A stretch of 64,000 nt of DNA from Steromphala cineraria (GCA_916613615.1 OU744737.1:4422001-4486000), one strand, 5' to 3'. Shown: positions 44,386-55,579, numbered from the stretch's first letter. Numbers and translations are program-made. Notes: generated from the sequence alone by a model not told the origin.

Positions 44386-44815
44386 CTGACCAGGTGGCGT
44401 CCCTAAATGGACATCGAAAGGAGCACACCGACCTCAGTCTACGAAAACCAAGATCTAATACAAAGAAGGATAAGTCCAAGGCGTTTGTCTCCTTCTAATC
44501 TTTAGAGGACGACATGGCCTAGGTGTCGGCCTCCTCTGGGAATTTTAAGAGAAAGACGAAGACTGGAGAAGAAGACAGGAAGAGGGTCGAATTTGAGAAA
44601 AAGGCAGATTAGGAGGAGGAATAGGAGAAAGAGGGAGAAAGAGGAAGAAAGAAGGGGAAGAAAGGAGAAAGAAAGAAGGGAAAAAGAGAAAAGAAGAATT
44701 AGAGAGTTAGAAGAAAGAAGAGAAAAGAGAAGAAGAGGAGAGGAGAGCCCCGATGGCAGAGGCTACTACATCCTGTCGGTAGCGGTAGTCGAGTGGTGGA
44801 GCCCTGCCAAACAGG
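44386..44815 (+). pseudogene. Unrecognised gene X, exon 2 (Lys/Glu-rich), broken
   Basis: It begins ADQVASLNGHRKEHTDL and SNTKKDKSKAF, then SGNFKRKTKTGEEDRKRVEF, and ends in a long Arg/Glu/Lys-rich stretch likely to form a charged helix. A frameshift near 44495 and three in-frame TAG codons (near 44520, 44608 and 44620) break it. The purine-rich strand (44560-44755) is almost all A/G. A paralogous block lies at 54466-54603 (GNFKRKTKTGKK). Function unknown; low-complexity and basic, probably nuclear if expressed. Confidence 0.5.
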
Positions 44816-45100
44816 AGTGAGGTCCACCATTCCGTTCCTCCCCCTCTCGTCCTCCAGACTTATTTATTCATAAATTTATCAAAAATTAATTGTAAGCATA
44901 TCTAAATTTTTGTTTTAAATTTATTATATTAAAATTTATCTGTAAATAAACATTCTATCATGTAAGTATATTGTTAATTGTACATAATGTTTATGTATAT
45001 ATTTTGTTCATGTTGATAAATATGCAATGAATGTGATATATCTATAATTTATATAACGCTTTCTCATCATTTTTATCTATTTCTTTATATATTAAACAAG
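44816..45100. other. AT-rich spacer
   Basis: No gene or repeat seen before the tandem array. Confidence 0.4.
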
Positions 45101-46262
45101 AAGACATAGTCATCAACATCCCCCGCCAGATTTGTTCTTATTTTAAATTAAGTCAGAACCTTCTCCTAAATACCCGAGTGTACTAAAAAATATCATGACA
45201 CCAAGCTCCGGAAAAATATTTGCGCGGTTCTGATTTTCGAACTCCATCAAGGTATTGATACCCTGAAGGCACACATCATATTTGATGATCCTATCTGTAA
45301 CAGTTTCTGAGAAAAATTGGCTCCTTTGAAAACACCTCGAACAGAGTCCCAAAAAAACGTAACAAGGGCAATAATTCCAGAAAAAATATTTGAGCGGTTC
45401 TGATTTTCGAACTCCATCAAGGTATTGATACCCTGAAGGCACACACAAAATTTGATGATCCTATCTGTAACAGTTTGAGAAAAATTGGCTCCTTTGAAGA
45501 CACCTCGAACAGAGTCCCAAAAAAACGTAACAAGGGCAATAATTCCAGAAAAAATATTTGAGCGGTTCTGATTTTCGAACTCCATCAAGGTATTGATACC
45601 CTGAAGGCACACACAAAATTTGATGATCCTATCTTAAACGGTTACTGAGAAAAATTGGCTCCTTTGAAGACACCTCGAACAGAGTCCAAAAAAAACGTAA
45701 CAAGGGCAATAACTCCGGAATTTTTTTTTGCGCGGTTCTGATTTTCGAACTCCATCAAGGTATTGATACCCTAAAGGCACACACAAAATTTGATGATCCT
45801 ATCTTAAACGGTTACTGAGAAAAATTGGCTCCTTTGAAGACACCTCGAACAGAGTAAAAAAAAAAACGTAACAAGGGCAATTACTCGGAAAAAATATTTG
45901 CGCGGTTCTGATTTTCGAACTCCATCAAGGTATTGATACCCTAAAGGCACACACAAAATTTGATGATCCTATCTTAAACGGTTACTGAGAAAAATTGGCT
46001 CCTTTGAAGACACCTCGAACAGAGTAAAAAAAAAAACGTAACAAGGGCAATTACTCGGAAAAAATATTTGCGCGGTTCTGATTTTCGAACTCCATCAAGG
46101 TATTGATACCCTGAAGGCACACACCAAATTTGATAATCCTACCTTTAATTGTTTCTGAGAAAAATTGGCTCCTTTAACGCGGACGGACGGACGGACGGAC
46201 GCACGGAGCTCAAACCTATATCCCCCTTCCACTTCGTGGCGGTGGATAATAATTAGGGGTAT
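45101..46262. repeat. Tandem array, ~170-bp unit, 6 copies, GGAC end
   Basis: Units carry gcggttctgattttcgaac near 45223, 45392, 45560, 45730, 45900 and 46071. The array ends with ggacggacggacggacg (46178-46202) and cccccttccacttcgtggcgg. The left edge has aacatcccccgcc, partly the inverse of the right edge. Minus-strand ORFs of 101 and 121 codons run through the units and are repeat artefacts. Confidence 0.85.
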
Positions 46263-46598
46263 TGCTGCAATTTCTTAAGTGTTCAGTGAGGTGCTGCGTC
46301 CTTAGACAGAAATCGAGTTGGCTACCCTACCGAACTTGGCATAACAATATTGTCTTACTCTTATCCTCTTACTACATTTTAAATTGAATCTGAGTTGGTC
46401 CTGGCAGCTCTTGGAGGCGAGTCTTACTGTCAAAAGCATCTCCACCAGATCATCAATGTCAAATCCTTATCTGCAGTTTTTACTCCAACTTGGGATGTAA
46501 ATTATAAAAGGTAGTTTTACCACTTTCCTACTTCCACGTTCTCACTTTGAAAGGTGTTATTATAATTTGTTTTATCTCCATTAACTGTGATATTTCAG

Positions 46599-46740
46599 GA
46601 AGTTTTATGAAGTACCTGCACATCACGTTCCTTGGGGAAAGGGTGTCAAGTTTGGAGAGTTCTTCGGGCCTCTTCCTGCCAATTTGATAGTGCAAACCTT
46701 TGTGTTTGCACTTCAACATATCGAGCACTATGTGAAACAG
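46599..46740 (+). pseudogene. Unrecognised gene X, exon c
   Basis: Clean acceptor (gatatttcag) and donor (acag|gtaaat). The open frame of 47 codons reads EVPAHHVPWGKGVKFGEFFG and LPANLIVQTFVFALQHIEHY. It joins in phase to the exon at 47011. In the third copy only its last ~15 bases survive (near 55265-55284). Family not recognised. Confidence 0.55.
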
Positions 46741-47010
46741 GTAAATACATGTTTACAGATTCTATTGTTGATATATACATGCCAAAGAGTTCAAACCATG
46801 AATATGTTAAAACTTGTGAGGTTCTCAGAGAACCTTTGTTAAAGGATAGAATGAAACCTTTAGTATATTCATTTTCCACAAATAAAATTATTGGTTTTAA
46901 AATCTGTTTGGATGAAAAAACAATTAATCTCTCATGACAAGAGTCAGATAACATCAGATAAGATTAATGTTTCTTTTTCTGGATTTCAATACAAAGATAA
47001 AATCTTTCAG

Positions 47011-47176
47011 TTGATGATTCTGGGGGAGACAGGGGAATCCCTAAGGGAGCGGTTTTCGATGGATAAGCCGAACAGGGAGGAGGAGGAGGAACTACACAAG
47101 GTTCCGGTGGAAGTCTCCATGGCTCTACTGACCGGCCCTCTTCAGCCCTGTATGTTTGACATCAAGCTGCTACCAA
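47011..47176 (+). pseudogene. Unrecognised gene X, exon d (copy 2)
   Basis: Acceptor aatctttcag. The open frame reads MILGETGESLRERFSMDKPN, a run of Glu, then VPVEVSMALLTGPLQPCMF and DIKLLP. It is 96-97% identical to 55411-55579, including introns on both sides; the only length difference is one extra Glu codon there. The donor would be AA|GTTTTA, which is weak but in phase with the next exon. Confidence 0.55.
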
Positions 47177-47426
47177 GTTTTATTCATAATTTTACATTTT
47201 ATGAGATTCCACAATACGCTGAAATGTTATTTTTATTCAGAATATTACATAAAACACTATATTCGTATGTTTTTATTGTTGGTGTACTCTTTGTCCTCCA
47301 GAACAATGGCTTTGTCTAAATTGTTCAGTTGCCCTCAGTAGGCTAGATTTTCTCAGTAACTTTGTGTGTGTGTCTTATGTTGTAACTAATAATCATGTGA
47401 AATGTATTATCTTAATCATGTTTTAG

Positions 47427-47608
47427 GTTTGGCAACAATTATGTTCCTTGCAGGATACATGAAAACGGACATCATTGTGTATTCAGTCAACAATGGCCAA
47501 TATTCTGTGCCACCTTGCCCCTGCACAGAAGACAGGAAGGAGCCCGTCAACATATTTGTTGACAAGGGGCAACGTCCTTTCAATTAGCCGAAAAGGCAGT
47601 CTTTGGCG
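47427..47608 (+). pseudogene. Unrecognised gene X, exon e (copy 2), frameshifted
   Basis: It reads LATIMFLAGYMKTDIIVYSV, then PPCPCTEDRKEPVNIFVDKG, and hits TAG at 47585 after a one-base deletion relative to the third copy, which reads on through AEKAVFGG. The donor gcg|gtaggt is intact. The frame is open in this copy where the third copy has a stop, so neither copy is intact. Confidence 0.5.
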
Positions 47609-48754
47609 GTAGGTATTACAGTATTAAATCTTTCAATATTGAAACTTTGGTTGGTCCTTCTCTTATATTGTTGAGTATAGTTAATGACCATTTATTAAGA
47701 TATTCATAATTATCTACAAAGGTAAATAAATATATATATATATTTGAGATATTTCGTCAAAAATATTTTCAAAATTGATTTCTTACAAAACAAAAACAAT
47801 TGACTTGTTAAAAAGTTATGAGCTATTGGCTATTTTCCACACACAAATGACATGTGCATTCCTTTTGATTTTTTCGCATTTATTACAGAAGACAAACATG
47901 CTACCAGGACTTCAAACAGGTCAACAAATAATGAATACACATACATCTATCTAAACCTTGTCGTCGACCAATTGTTGTTTGAATCTGCAGTTCATCTAAT
48001 CTTAGCAAGCAAAACAATCTCCTTAACTCCCTATTTCTAATATTTGTGTGAACACTATCGACACCATTTTTCTAGTCCCGTTTTCTCTGCATCTATATTT
48101 TGCAACTCTACTTCAGCGATTATCGATGAAATGATATGTTAAGCAACAGTCGGTACGTTTCGATTACTTACATATACATTTTTATATGCATTTGTACAAC
48201 CCAAGAAGTGGCTATTTTATCATTTCAAATATTGTTCGGTGATGTATACAAGCAATCTAAGTTTGGAATGTGTTATTTTAATTTGTTCAAATATATACCA
48301 AGGATATTGTGTTGTACTCTTTTGAAAGAGTTGGTATCGTTTCTTTTGCCCCTGAGTATAATAGTGCAATTAGGTTCCATTAACCCAATTTTCGAGAAGT
48401 TCAACCGAATTTGAGTTCCAGCTTACCACGACAACCACCAATTCTTTACTATTGTATCCTGGACCTGAAGTCATTAACAATTACTCTGAGTTTAACATCT
48501 TCCATTCTCTCTGACAATGTTCCCTATACTCATAAACTTTTCCAATTGTGTGTTAGTTTTGGATTATAAAATAAGATTTGTTGAGAGCGAGGCCCTTGGT
48601 TGATTAGGGGAGATGCTGTTTATTGGGACAATAGCGTGATTTGTAAAGTTAATGAATAGATCTCAAGACAAAACGAAAACAATTATTACAAATTGTAATG
48701 CAACGTTTCTGTATTAAAAGAAGCAGTCTTAAAATGTTATTAAACAAACATGTA
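47609..48754. other. Intron/3' spacer of gene X copy 2
   Basis: 47609-47930 matches 56090-56405 closely, then the copies diverge near gaatacac. No further exon was recognised in this copy. ORFs of 62-92 codons have no domain. Confidence 0.5.
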
Positions 48755-49328
48755 CAGCTGCGTATCTTAAGTCTTTGAGACATAATATCATTGTGAAAAC
48801 GAAACCGATAATGATGAAATTTCACTGCATAAGTTAGGATTCAGTTTGCGTTGACATATTCGTATGTCATACCTAGCAGATAGCTGTAACAAATTTGGCA
48901 GGTCATTGAAGTGACCAGGGGTCAAAATTTCGAAAACACTGATTTCTATTTTGCTCTACAAAATCCTTCATAAGTGATCAACAGCTTTGGATCTTATTCA
49001 TATATGTTTCTTTGCGTTAAGGAAAGGAAACTTTGCTGATTTGTTTCCTACAAAATTTACATGGATGATTTTAATCGAAATTTAAGAAAATCCGAATTTC
49101 ACAAATAAGACCCCATCTGTCTATTTAAAAATGCCAAGTATCGACAACTAGCACCAGTGACAAGACGATCCCGAAATATGGTTTGGGAATGATTATTTTA
49201 CACATGGGCAATTGATGATCTTCTGTAAGTGGTCCTGGAGTTATTTTATGAACGTAAAACCAAACCCAAATTACATGATATTTGAACAAAGATCACAAAC
49301 AGGTGAACAAACTTTTGGTATGCAGCTG
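48755..49328. mobile_element. TA-type MITE family M2, copy 2
   Basis: Same family and orientation as 4016-4641, with a ~50-bp deletion near the left end and scattered substitutions. The left flank is TA; the right flank reads AA, so the duplication has mutated or the edge is off by a base. Confidence 0.8.
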
Positions 49329-49529
49329 AAGTGGTAGTGTCCCGTCCTTTATCATAAGCCGAGTTCAAGTAAAGACGCTTTTATTTCATTAAATACACAC
49401 TATATGCAATGTTTGAATGAAGGATTGGCCCGTAGCAAAACGCCGAAATAGTTATTCACTAGGGACAAACCTGTTAAATAACTACCCGCAGTTCTTTATC
49501 ATAATACTGTTACTTACTGCTGTTATTCT
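49329..49529. other. Spacer
   Basis: Short unique sequence between the MITE and the minisatellite. Nothing was recognised. Confidence 0.4.
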
Positions 49530-49908
49530 CATGTCACTTGCAGTAAGAGATATTCAATAGTCGAACCTTCATAACCATGTCACTTGTAGTAAGAAATATT
49601 CAATAGTCGAACCTTCATAACCATGTCACTTACTCACTTGTAGTAAGAAATATTCAATAGTCGAACCTTCATAACCATGTCACTTGTAGTAAGAGATATT
49701 CAATAGTGGAACCTTCATAACCATGTCACTTGTAGTAAGAGATATTCAATAGTGGAACCGTCATAACCATGTCACTTGTAGTAAGAGATATTCAATAGTG
49801 GAACCTTCATAACCATGTCACTTGTAGTAAGAGATATTCAATAGTGGAACCGTCATAACCATGTCACTTGTAGTAAGAGATATTCAAAAGTCGAACCTTC
49901 ATAACCAT
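49530..49908. repeat. Minisatellite, 46-bp unit, 8 copies
   Basis: Unit: catgtcacttgtagtaagag, then atattcaatagt.gaacc.tc and ataac. Variants alternate tcgaac/tggaac. One unit has an 8-base expansion (tcacttac). Confidence 0.9.
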
Positions 49909-50038
49909 GACTGTAGACTGACAACGCTGTGTTGATTTATAAGACACCGACACCAAGAATATTGTTATTTTAGATTAAATCAAACTCTTACTGAAGACTA
50001 TTCCCACAGTTTCAGAGTTGGAACCAAAGTTTTATCTG

Positions 50039-50395
50039 CATTCTCTCCCCACAGAGGCAGATCAAGTCATGAAATATTCATTAGCCTCTGTTATATTACG
50101 CCTAGTTTGTGGGATAGAATAGGATATGCCTGATTGGAGACACTCAAAGTTAGTTGTCCAATCAGCGACGCTGTTCTTAAATCATCATTTTGGCTACTTA
50201 ATCATGGCAAAGGCATTTTGATCTGAACCACCCTTTCCATGCGAGAAGCCTTGTCATTTGATAAAGAAATTCAAATGGATTGTAGTTCATATTTTTCCGG
50301 CAGAGAAAACTGCCGGAAGCCAGGGATTTCGACTAGTTAGAACAGTGCTTGTATCAACATTTCATGACTTGATCTGCCTCTGTGGGGAGAGAATG
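50039..50395 (-). mobile_element. MITE family M1, intact copy with perfect 37-bp TIRs
   Basis: The first 37 bases (cattctctccccacagaggc and on) are the exact inverse of 50359-50395. Inner sequence matches the M1 copies at 0.3, 5.2 and 7.2 kb in opposite orientation. The target duplication is not obvious. The right side abuts gaatcc, the box-B end of a truncated SINE. Confidence 0.9.
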
Positions 50396-50464
50396 GAATC
50401 CTAGTGGAAACATCAAAAGTTTGTGACTTGGATCTCTTACTGTTGTGTATCTGGGCAAGTCACT
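50396..50464 (+). mobile_element. Outer SINE, left part
   Basis: gaatcctagtggaaacatca ... tgtgtatctgggcaagtcact aligns with the middle of the SINE at 50465. It is truncated on the left by the MITE edge and continues at 50791 after the inner SINE. Confidence 0.75.
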
Positions 50465-50790
50465 ATGGAGCGCGGTGGTCCAGTGGTTAGCGTGCTGGCC
50501 TCTCACGCCAAAGACCCGGGTTCGAATCCAGGTGGAGACACCAAAGATTTGTGACCTGGGCTTTACACTGTGTTGTGTCCTTGGGCAAGGCACTTTATCC
50601 ACATTGCACTCAGTCTACCCAGCTGTACAATTGGGTACCTGAATACGGGAAGTACGGACCTATGTGGTCGCGCGGAGCGCTTAGTAGCGGCTCTCAAAGT
50701 ACAATTCTTTCAGGGTAATAATGTACAGCCAGTGAGCAGTGCTTGCACTGGATATTAGGCTTAAAAATTGTCATTATTATTATTATTATT
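50465..50790 (+). mobile_element. tRNA-headed SINE inserted in another SINE
   Basis: The 5' head is tRNA-like: box A tggtccagtgg (50476-50486), box B ggttcgaatcc (50519-50529), about the right spacing for RNA polymerase III. A conserved-looking central block has tgtccttgggcaaggcactt, known from widespread animal SINE superfamilies. The tail is (att)n. aagtcact flanks it at 50457-50464 and 50791-50798. Confidence 0.88.
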
Positions 50791-51202
50791 AAGTCACTCA
50801 GTCAACACAGCTGTCAAAATGGGTCCTTGATTTATGGACCTACATGGTCGGACTTAACGCTTCGTAGCTGCTTGGAAAGTACAATTTCGGGGTTACGCTG
50901 GAGGTAGCGCATCCTCGATTATTCAGCGCTTTCGATCCGATAAATCTACACTACAAGCCCTGGAAAACTTTACGAGGTTTTACCTCAAACCAAAGACCAC
51001 CCTTTGCATCCAAGTTTATCCAATCAGAAACGAAACGCAGATACTACGTGCGTAAACAACTCGACTAATCAAGTAAGCGTTTTGCTGAGTCATTGCAAAG
51101 GGAGAAAATTTGGTTTGAGGTAAAACCTCATAAAGTTTTCCAGGGCTTGTAGTGTAGATTTATCGGAACTAAAGCGCTGGATTATCGAGGATGGAGGTAG
51201 CG
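50791..51202 (+). mobile_element. Outer SINE, right part (split again by a MITE)
   Basis: actcagtcaacacagctgtc and acctacatggtcggacttaa match the second half of the inner SINE. It is interrupted by the 284-bp MITE at 50910-51193. Confidence 0.7.
50910..51193. mobile_element. Mutator-like MITE, 284 bp, 9-bp TSD
   Basis: Inverted ends begin CATCCTCGAT and run about 85 bp with few mismatches, sharing gataaatctacactacaagc. gaggtagcg flanks it at 50901-50909 and 51194-51202. Its length matches the element at 10811 but the sequence differs. Confidence 0.9.
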
Positions 51203-51652
51203 CTTTGAGCAGGTTATCAGAAAATGGAAAAGGTGTCACATAACTATCCTCATCATTATGTTCATTAATACAATTGAGTCAATTTTATTGTGACGAGTAA
51301 GCTCAGTATTTTCTGAAACGCCTTCACCAGAGAGACCCAATTGAAAAGTTGTAACTCGTGAAAATACTCTGTCAGCTAAGACATATTTAAGTCGAATCAC
51401 TGAAGTGTAGTTGAACTTTTTAGCAATACATTTCTTATTTACATACTGCCAGGTGCATAAATAAGTCTGCTTCATAAATTTATCTCAACTAATATTTGAA
51501 AATACTTCTATATTTTTCACTTCTTAATGCAGTTAAAAACTTCATCCTTAATTATTAGAACAATGTGGCTATATTTTCTCTAAATAATAATCTTTTACCC
51601 TATAAAAAGAAATCAAAGGACATTAGTTTGATGACCTATCGACTTATATAAC
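51203..51652. other. Spacer, no gene seen
   Basis: A 79-codon minus-strand ORF (51236-51475) has no recognisable domain. AT-rich otherwise. Confidence 0.4.
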
Positions 51653-53723
51653 TGTATCATCCCAACTTGGAATCCCGTCCCATCTTAAGATGGGACGCGT
51701 CCCAACTTGGAATCCTAAGTTGGGACGTCCCATCTTAAGATGGGACGGGGAATATTAAAACATGCATGTAATTATCTTATTTAAACATGAATTGTAAAAA
51801 ATTGATATTTATTAATACTAACGGTATATACGTTTGACACGTACAAGAAAAATGAAATTTAATGTTGATTTAAAGGACTCTAAAGTAACAGACATGGCCG
51901 TCCCAACTTGGAATTTCTATCGGTTTTGACTGCTAACTCATTAAAAATATAAAATCAAATTTTCACACAAAATATTATATTACGACAATACAACTTAATT
52001 TGTTTATATAACTAAATACTATTTCATATTTACAGAAAAATAAACTTTATCCAATAATGACTCAAAACTCTCAGACATGGCCGTCCCAACTTTGAATTTC
52101 TGACGGTTTTGACTGCTCACTCATTTAAAATATAAAATAAAATGTTGACACTAAGATATTATATTCCTACACTATAACTTGATTGTATTATGTAAGTTTA
52201 TACTATTTTATACATTCAGAAAAATAAACATTAACCGTAAAGGACTCAAAACTCCCAGACATTGCCGTCCCAACTTGGAATTTCTATCGGTTTTGACTGC
52301 TAACTCATTAAAAATATAAAATAAAATTTTGACACTGAGATATGATATTACGACAATACAACTTGATTGTTTTATGTAATTGAATACTATTACATACTTA
52401 CAGAAAAATAAACTTTATCCAATAATGACTCAAAACTCTCAGACATGGCCGTCCCAACTTGGAATTTCTATTGGTTTTGACTGCTAACTCATTAAAATAT
52501 ATAATTAAATTGTGACACTAAGATATGATATTTCTACACTATAACTTGATTGTATTATGTAAGTTCATACTATTTTATAAATTTTATAAAGATACTTTCA
52601 ATAAATTTTATTCATCAATATGTTAATTTTGTGCTAGGTGTTTTATTTCCAATAATAATTGTTGTTTTTTCAGTTAAGAGTTGTTGAATGTTACACATTT
52701 TGGTAAACCTTTCATACACATAATCCTTTCAGCAAACACATACATCAATAAAGTTTTTTAAATGTGTTTATATTTGATTTAATCAAGCTTGTTACATGAT
52801 AAGTAAACAAACCATTTTACAGCCTGTTTAAAAACAACAAGGTTTTTCTTCCCCCAACTCAGTGTTGTTTTAACCATACATTAGTGACAGTTGTCAAATT
52901 GGTGCCCATTCATGACTGATTGGAATTGCTTGCTGACATGAATGACTCAATGTCAGTCTCTAATTCTCTAACATGCCAAGCTGTCAGATTAACTTACCCA
53001 CAGTGCTTAGTTTAGGAATGGATAGCGTTGTAACACACATTGAGAAAAGCCTTTACATTGGATTTCTATGTACATTTGGATTATTCATTTCTTTGTATAA
53101 GGTAAGCTGGTTTCACATTCGAAGGCGATATTATCTATAGTAAATAAATAAAGAGGGTCTATTTGTTGATTTTCTTAATACATGTATTTCATAGTATATA
53201 AAATACAGATAAGTTTATTCACATTTATGTTCCATTTCAAATAAAGGTCGCTTGGTTTGTGCTGTTATGTTGTTTACGTTGTTTCTTAGCTTCTTAGTTT
53301 GTTTACTTTGTTTCAATTCCTATGTTGATGGTTTATGACTGAAAAAGAACAGAACACTATGTATACTAAATCATCGATGTGTTATAAAGCGTAAATGCAA
53401 ATAAATATGATCAGTAAATGAATGTTGACATCGTGTTTTTACATACTTGTTGTGTTCACTCGCTTGTAGAAGGTGGGAGTTGAATCCAAACCCCTAAGTC
53501 GAGTAAATCAACATCAAATTTCATTTTTCTTGTGCGTGTCAAACGTATATACCGTTAGTATTAATAAATGTCATTTTTAACACAATTCATGTTTAAATAA
53601 GATAATTACATGCATGTTTTAATATTCCCCGTCCCATCTTAAGATGGGACGTCCCAACTTAGGATTCCAAGTTGGGACGCGTCCCATCTTAAGATGGGGC
53701 GGATCCGCAGTTGGGATGATACA
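51653..53723. mobile_element. 2.07-kb transposon with ~225-bp TIRs and inner array
   Basis: The left end starts TGTATCATCCCAACTTGGAA; the inverse right end starts TGTATCATCCCAACT and stays nearly identical for about 225 bp. The ends contain alternating cccaacttggaatcc and ccatcttaagatggg words, many palindromic. Flanks taac/ttac are a candidate imperfect 4-bp duplication. Inside, four units of ~184 bp (starts near 51889, 52074, 52257, 52441) each carry gtcccaacttggaattt. No ORF above 60 codons lies in the interior, so it is non-autonomous. Confidence 0.85.
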
Positions 53724-54325
53724 TTACATAGGTATAAGTTTAAGTCAGGTTATACCGGTTGTTATAATATGCACGTTTAGTGTAAGTGATTGTGAATTTT
53801 TTAATGGGTTATTGATAAATCTTTTTTGATTGAATACTTGAAAGAGTAACCAAATCAAATATACTTTGGACATTGTTGGACAGTGTAGTATTTGCGTACT
53901 GAGTATGGTTTTGGAAACACCATTCTTTGTTGCAACAAATCATATGCGTAGTGCCCCATCATGTATCTTGTAAAAGGAAATATTGAAAAAAGGAATGAGA
54001 TATGAACGACAAACAGCGTAGGATAGGTTTCATAGACTTAATGATAACGTTTTATTCAAATAAAAAGGTTGTCTTGGAGAACACACACAAATAAATTACC
54101 AAAATTGATATATTCGTTATAATAGTCACTGCAGAGAGGTTATGATTTGAATAAAATGACCCTCATTAAGAGGGAAGCAGAACCTCCAGATTTATTTTCG
54201 GTCTTACACCCCTTCCCTCCTCTTTGAGGGGCTTAAAGCACCAATCATAACCTCCCTACTACGTTTTATCCCTCAACAAAATGGCCGCCTAATACTGAAA
54301 ATCTATTGGTTAACTTAAGTCATGT
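53724..54325. other. Spacer, no gene seen
   Basis: Contains an inverted pair around 54150-54265 (ggttatgatttg / caatcataacctccc). Nothing coding. Confidence 0.4.
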
Positions 54326-54447
54326 CCACGACTTAATATCTCGTGACCACGACTTATTATCTCGTGGCCACGACTTAATATCTCGTGGCAACGACTTAAT
54401 ATCTCGTGGCAACGACTTATTATCTCGTGGCCACGACATAATAATCT
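54326..54447. repeat. Tandem 24-bp repeat, 5 copies
   Basis: Unit: cacgacttaatatctcgtgg with cca or caa. Each unit has internal dyad symmetry (cacga...tcgtg), so the array can fold. Confidence 0.85.
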
Positions 54448-54465
54448 CAAAATAAAACTCATTCA

Positions 54466-54603
54466 ATGTCCCCTCTACGGTTCCGTAGCCTCCTCCTCTT
54501 CCTCTGGGAATTTCAAGAGAAAGACGAAGACTGGAAAGAAGACAGGAGGAGGGTCGAATTTGAGGAGAAGGAAAGAGAAGGAGGAGGAATAAGAGAAGAC
54601 CAC
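54466..54603 (+). pseudogene. Unrecognised gene X, exon 2 remnant (copy 3)
   Basis: It contains SSSSSGNFKRKTKTGKKTGG in one frame, matching 44530-44610 (GNFKRKTKTGEE). Small indels shift the frame relative to copy 2. It is cut on the right by flank repeat A (54604). Confidence 0.5.
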
Positions 54604-54765
54604 GTTGTTTTTGACTGTTGCATATGCAAAGTACGCATATTAGCTCTTCAGGATGTAGTAAACAATTTCAATAAAATTTGAATTCATGTCAGGCAAAAAT
54701 AAAGTTTGAAATAAACAAAATGTTGTATTCATATTTGCAATGTTGATAATAACTCTGGAAATTAG
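54604..54765. repeat. Flank repeat A, diverged copy
   Basis: It matches 1764-1955 and 7768-7960 with deletions (ttgtttttgactgttgcata ... aaacaaaatgttgtattcat). It sits between exon 2 and exon b of gene X copy 3. Confidence 0.75.
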
Positions 54766-54867
54766 TTAAATATGTGACCGGTTTTACACACACATTCTAG
54801 GCACATCATCTTATAATTTGGAATACCTGATGTATTTATGTTACATTTTTAATTTATTGTTTTCAGA

Positions 54868-54974
54868 GGAATCCAATTCCAGAGTGGAAGAAGAACGCAA
54901 GGAATGCCCAGAAGAAACTTATCAGATTACAAAGGCTATGATGCCAAAGATTCAAACTTGGAATATGTTCTTTA
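54868..54974 (+). pseudogene. Unrecognised gene X, exon b (copy 3)
   Basis: The acceptor ttgttttcag is conserved with 26280. The frame EESNSRVEEERKECPEET continues YQITKAMMPK and stays open to TAA at about 54975. An alternative frame gives RNPIPEWKKNARNAQKKL. I cannot decide the frame from the sequence alone. Confidence 0.45.
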
Positions 54975-55410
54975 ATCAATAACAGTCACCTTGATTAATT
55001 CATGAACTGATACATGCAAAGTAGGTCCATAACTGTTTACAAGTACATATTCAACGTATGCAAAGTAGCCTTATTAAAGCTGTGGGAATGTCCATTTCAT
55101 TGTTTGAAAAGGGCAGTAGAAAGTTTTAGGGGGAATATAAGTTCAGGAAAATAAACATACATGGTTCCAAGTGAAAGACAATGCATTATACTTAATGGAG
55201 CAGTGATAAATTAAATATATAATGTAAAGTTCAGCATTTTTAACTGGCCAGGGGGTCAAACATATGGGACACTATGTAAAACAGGTAAATCTATACTTTT
55301 TTGTTCTTGATATATACATGCCCAAAGTGTTTTAATGAATAATGGATATGTTAAAACGTGAAAGGATCTGATTTCCTTTTCTGGATTTCAATACAAACAA
55401 ACTCTTTCAG

Positions 55411-55579
55411 TTGATGATTCCGGGGGAGACAGGGGAATCCCTAAGGGAGCGTTTCTCAATGGATAAGCCGAACAGGGAGGAGGAGGAGGAGGAACTACAC
55501 AAGGTTCCGGTGGAAGTCTCCATGGCTCTACTGACCGGCCCTCTTCAGCCCTGTATGTTTGACATCAAGCTGCTACCAA
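55411..55579 (+). pseudogene. Unrecognised gene X, exon d (copy 3)
   Basis: Acceptor actctttcag. It reads MIPGETGESLRERFSMDKPN, then six Glu, LHKVPVEVSMALLTGP and DIKLLP. Nearly identical to 47011-47176. Exon c is missing upstream apart from its last bases, so the copy cannot make the same protein. Confidence 0.55.

Noticed and set aside
45143..45612. Minus-strand ORFs of 101 and 121 codons
   Set aside because: They read through the ~170-bp tandem array and repeat with it.
46646..46954. 102-codon minus-strand ORF
   Set aside because: Antisense to exon c of gene X, which has splice signals on the plus strand.
47427..47608. OTU-like protease reading of exon e
   Set aside because: IIVYS and NIFVDKG loosely recall OTU strands, but no catalytic Cys or His could be placed, so no function is given.
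50465..50540. Functional tRNA gene
   Set aside because: Only box A and box B are conserved; the arms do not fold as a tRNA and the sequence continues as a SINE with target duplication.
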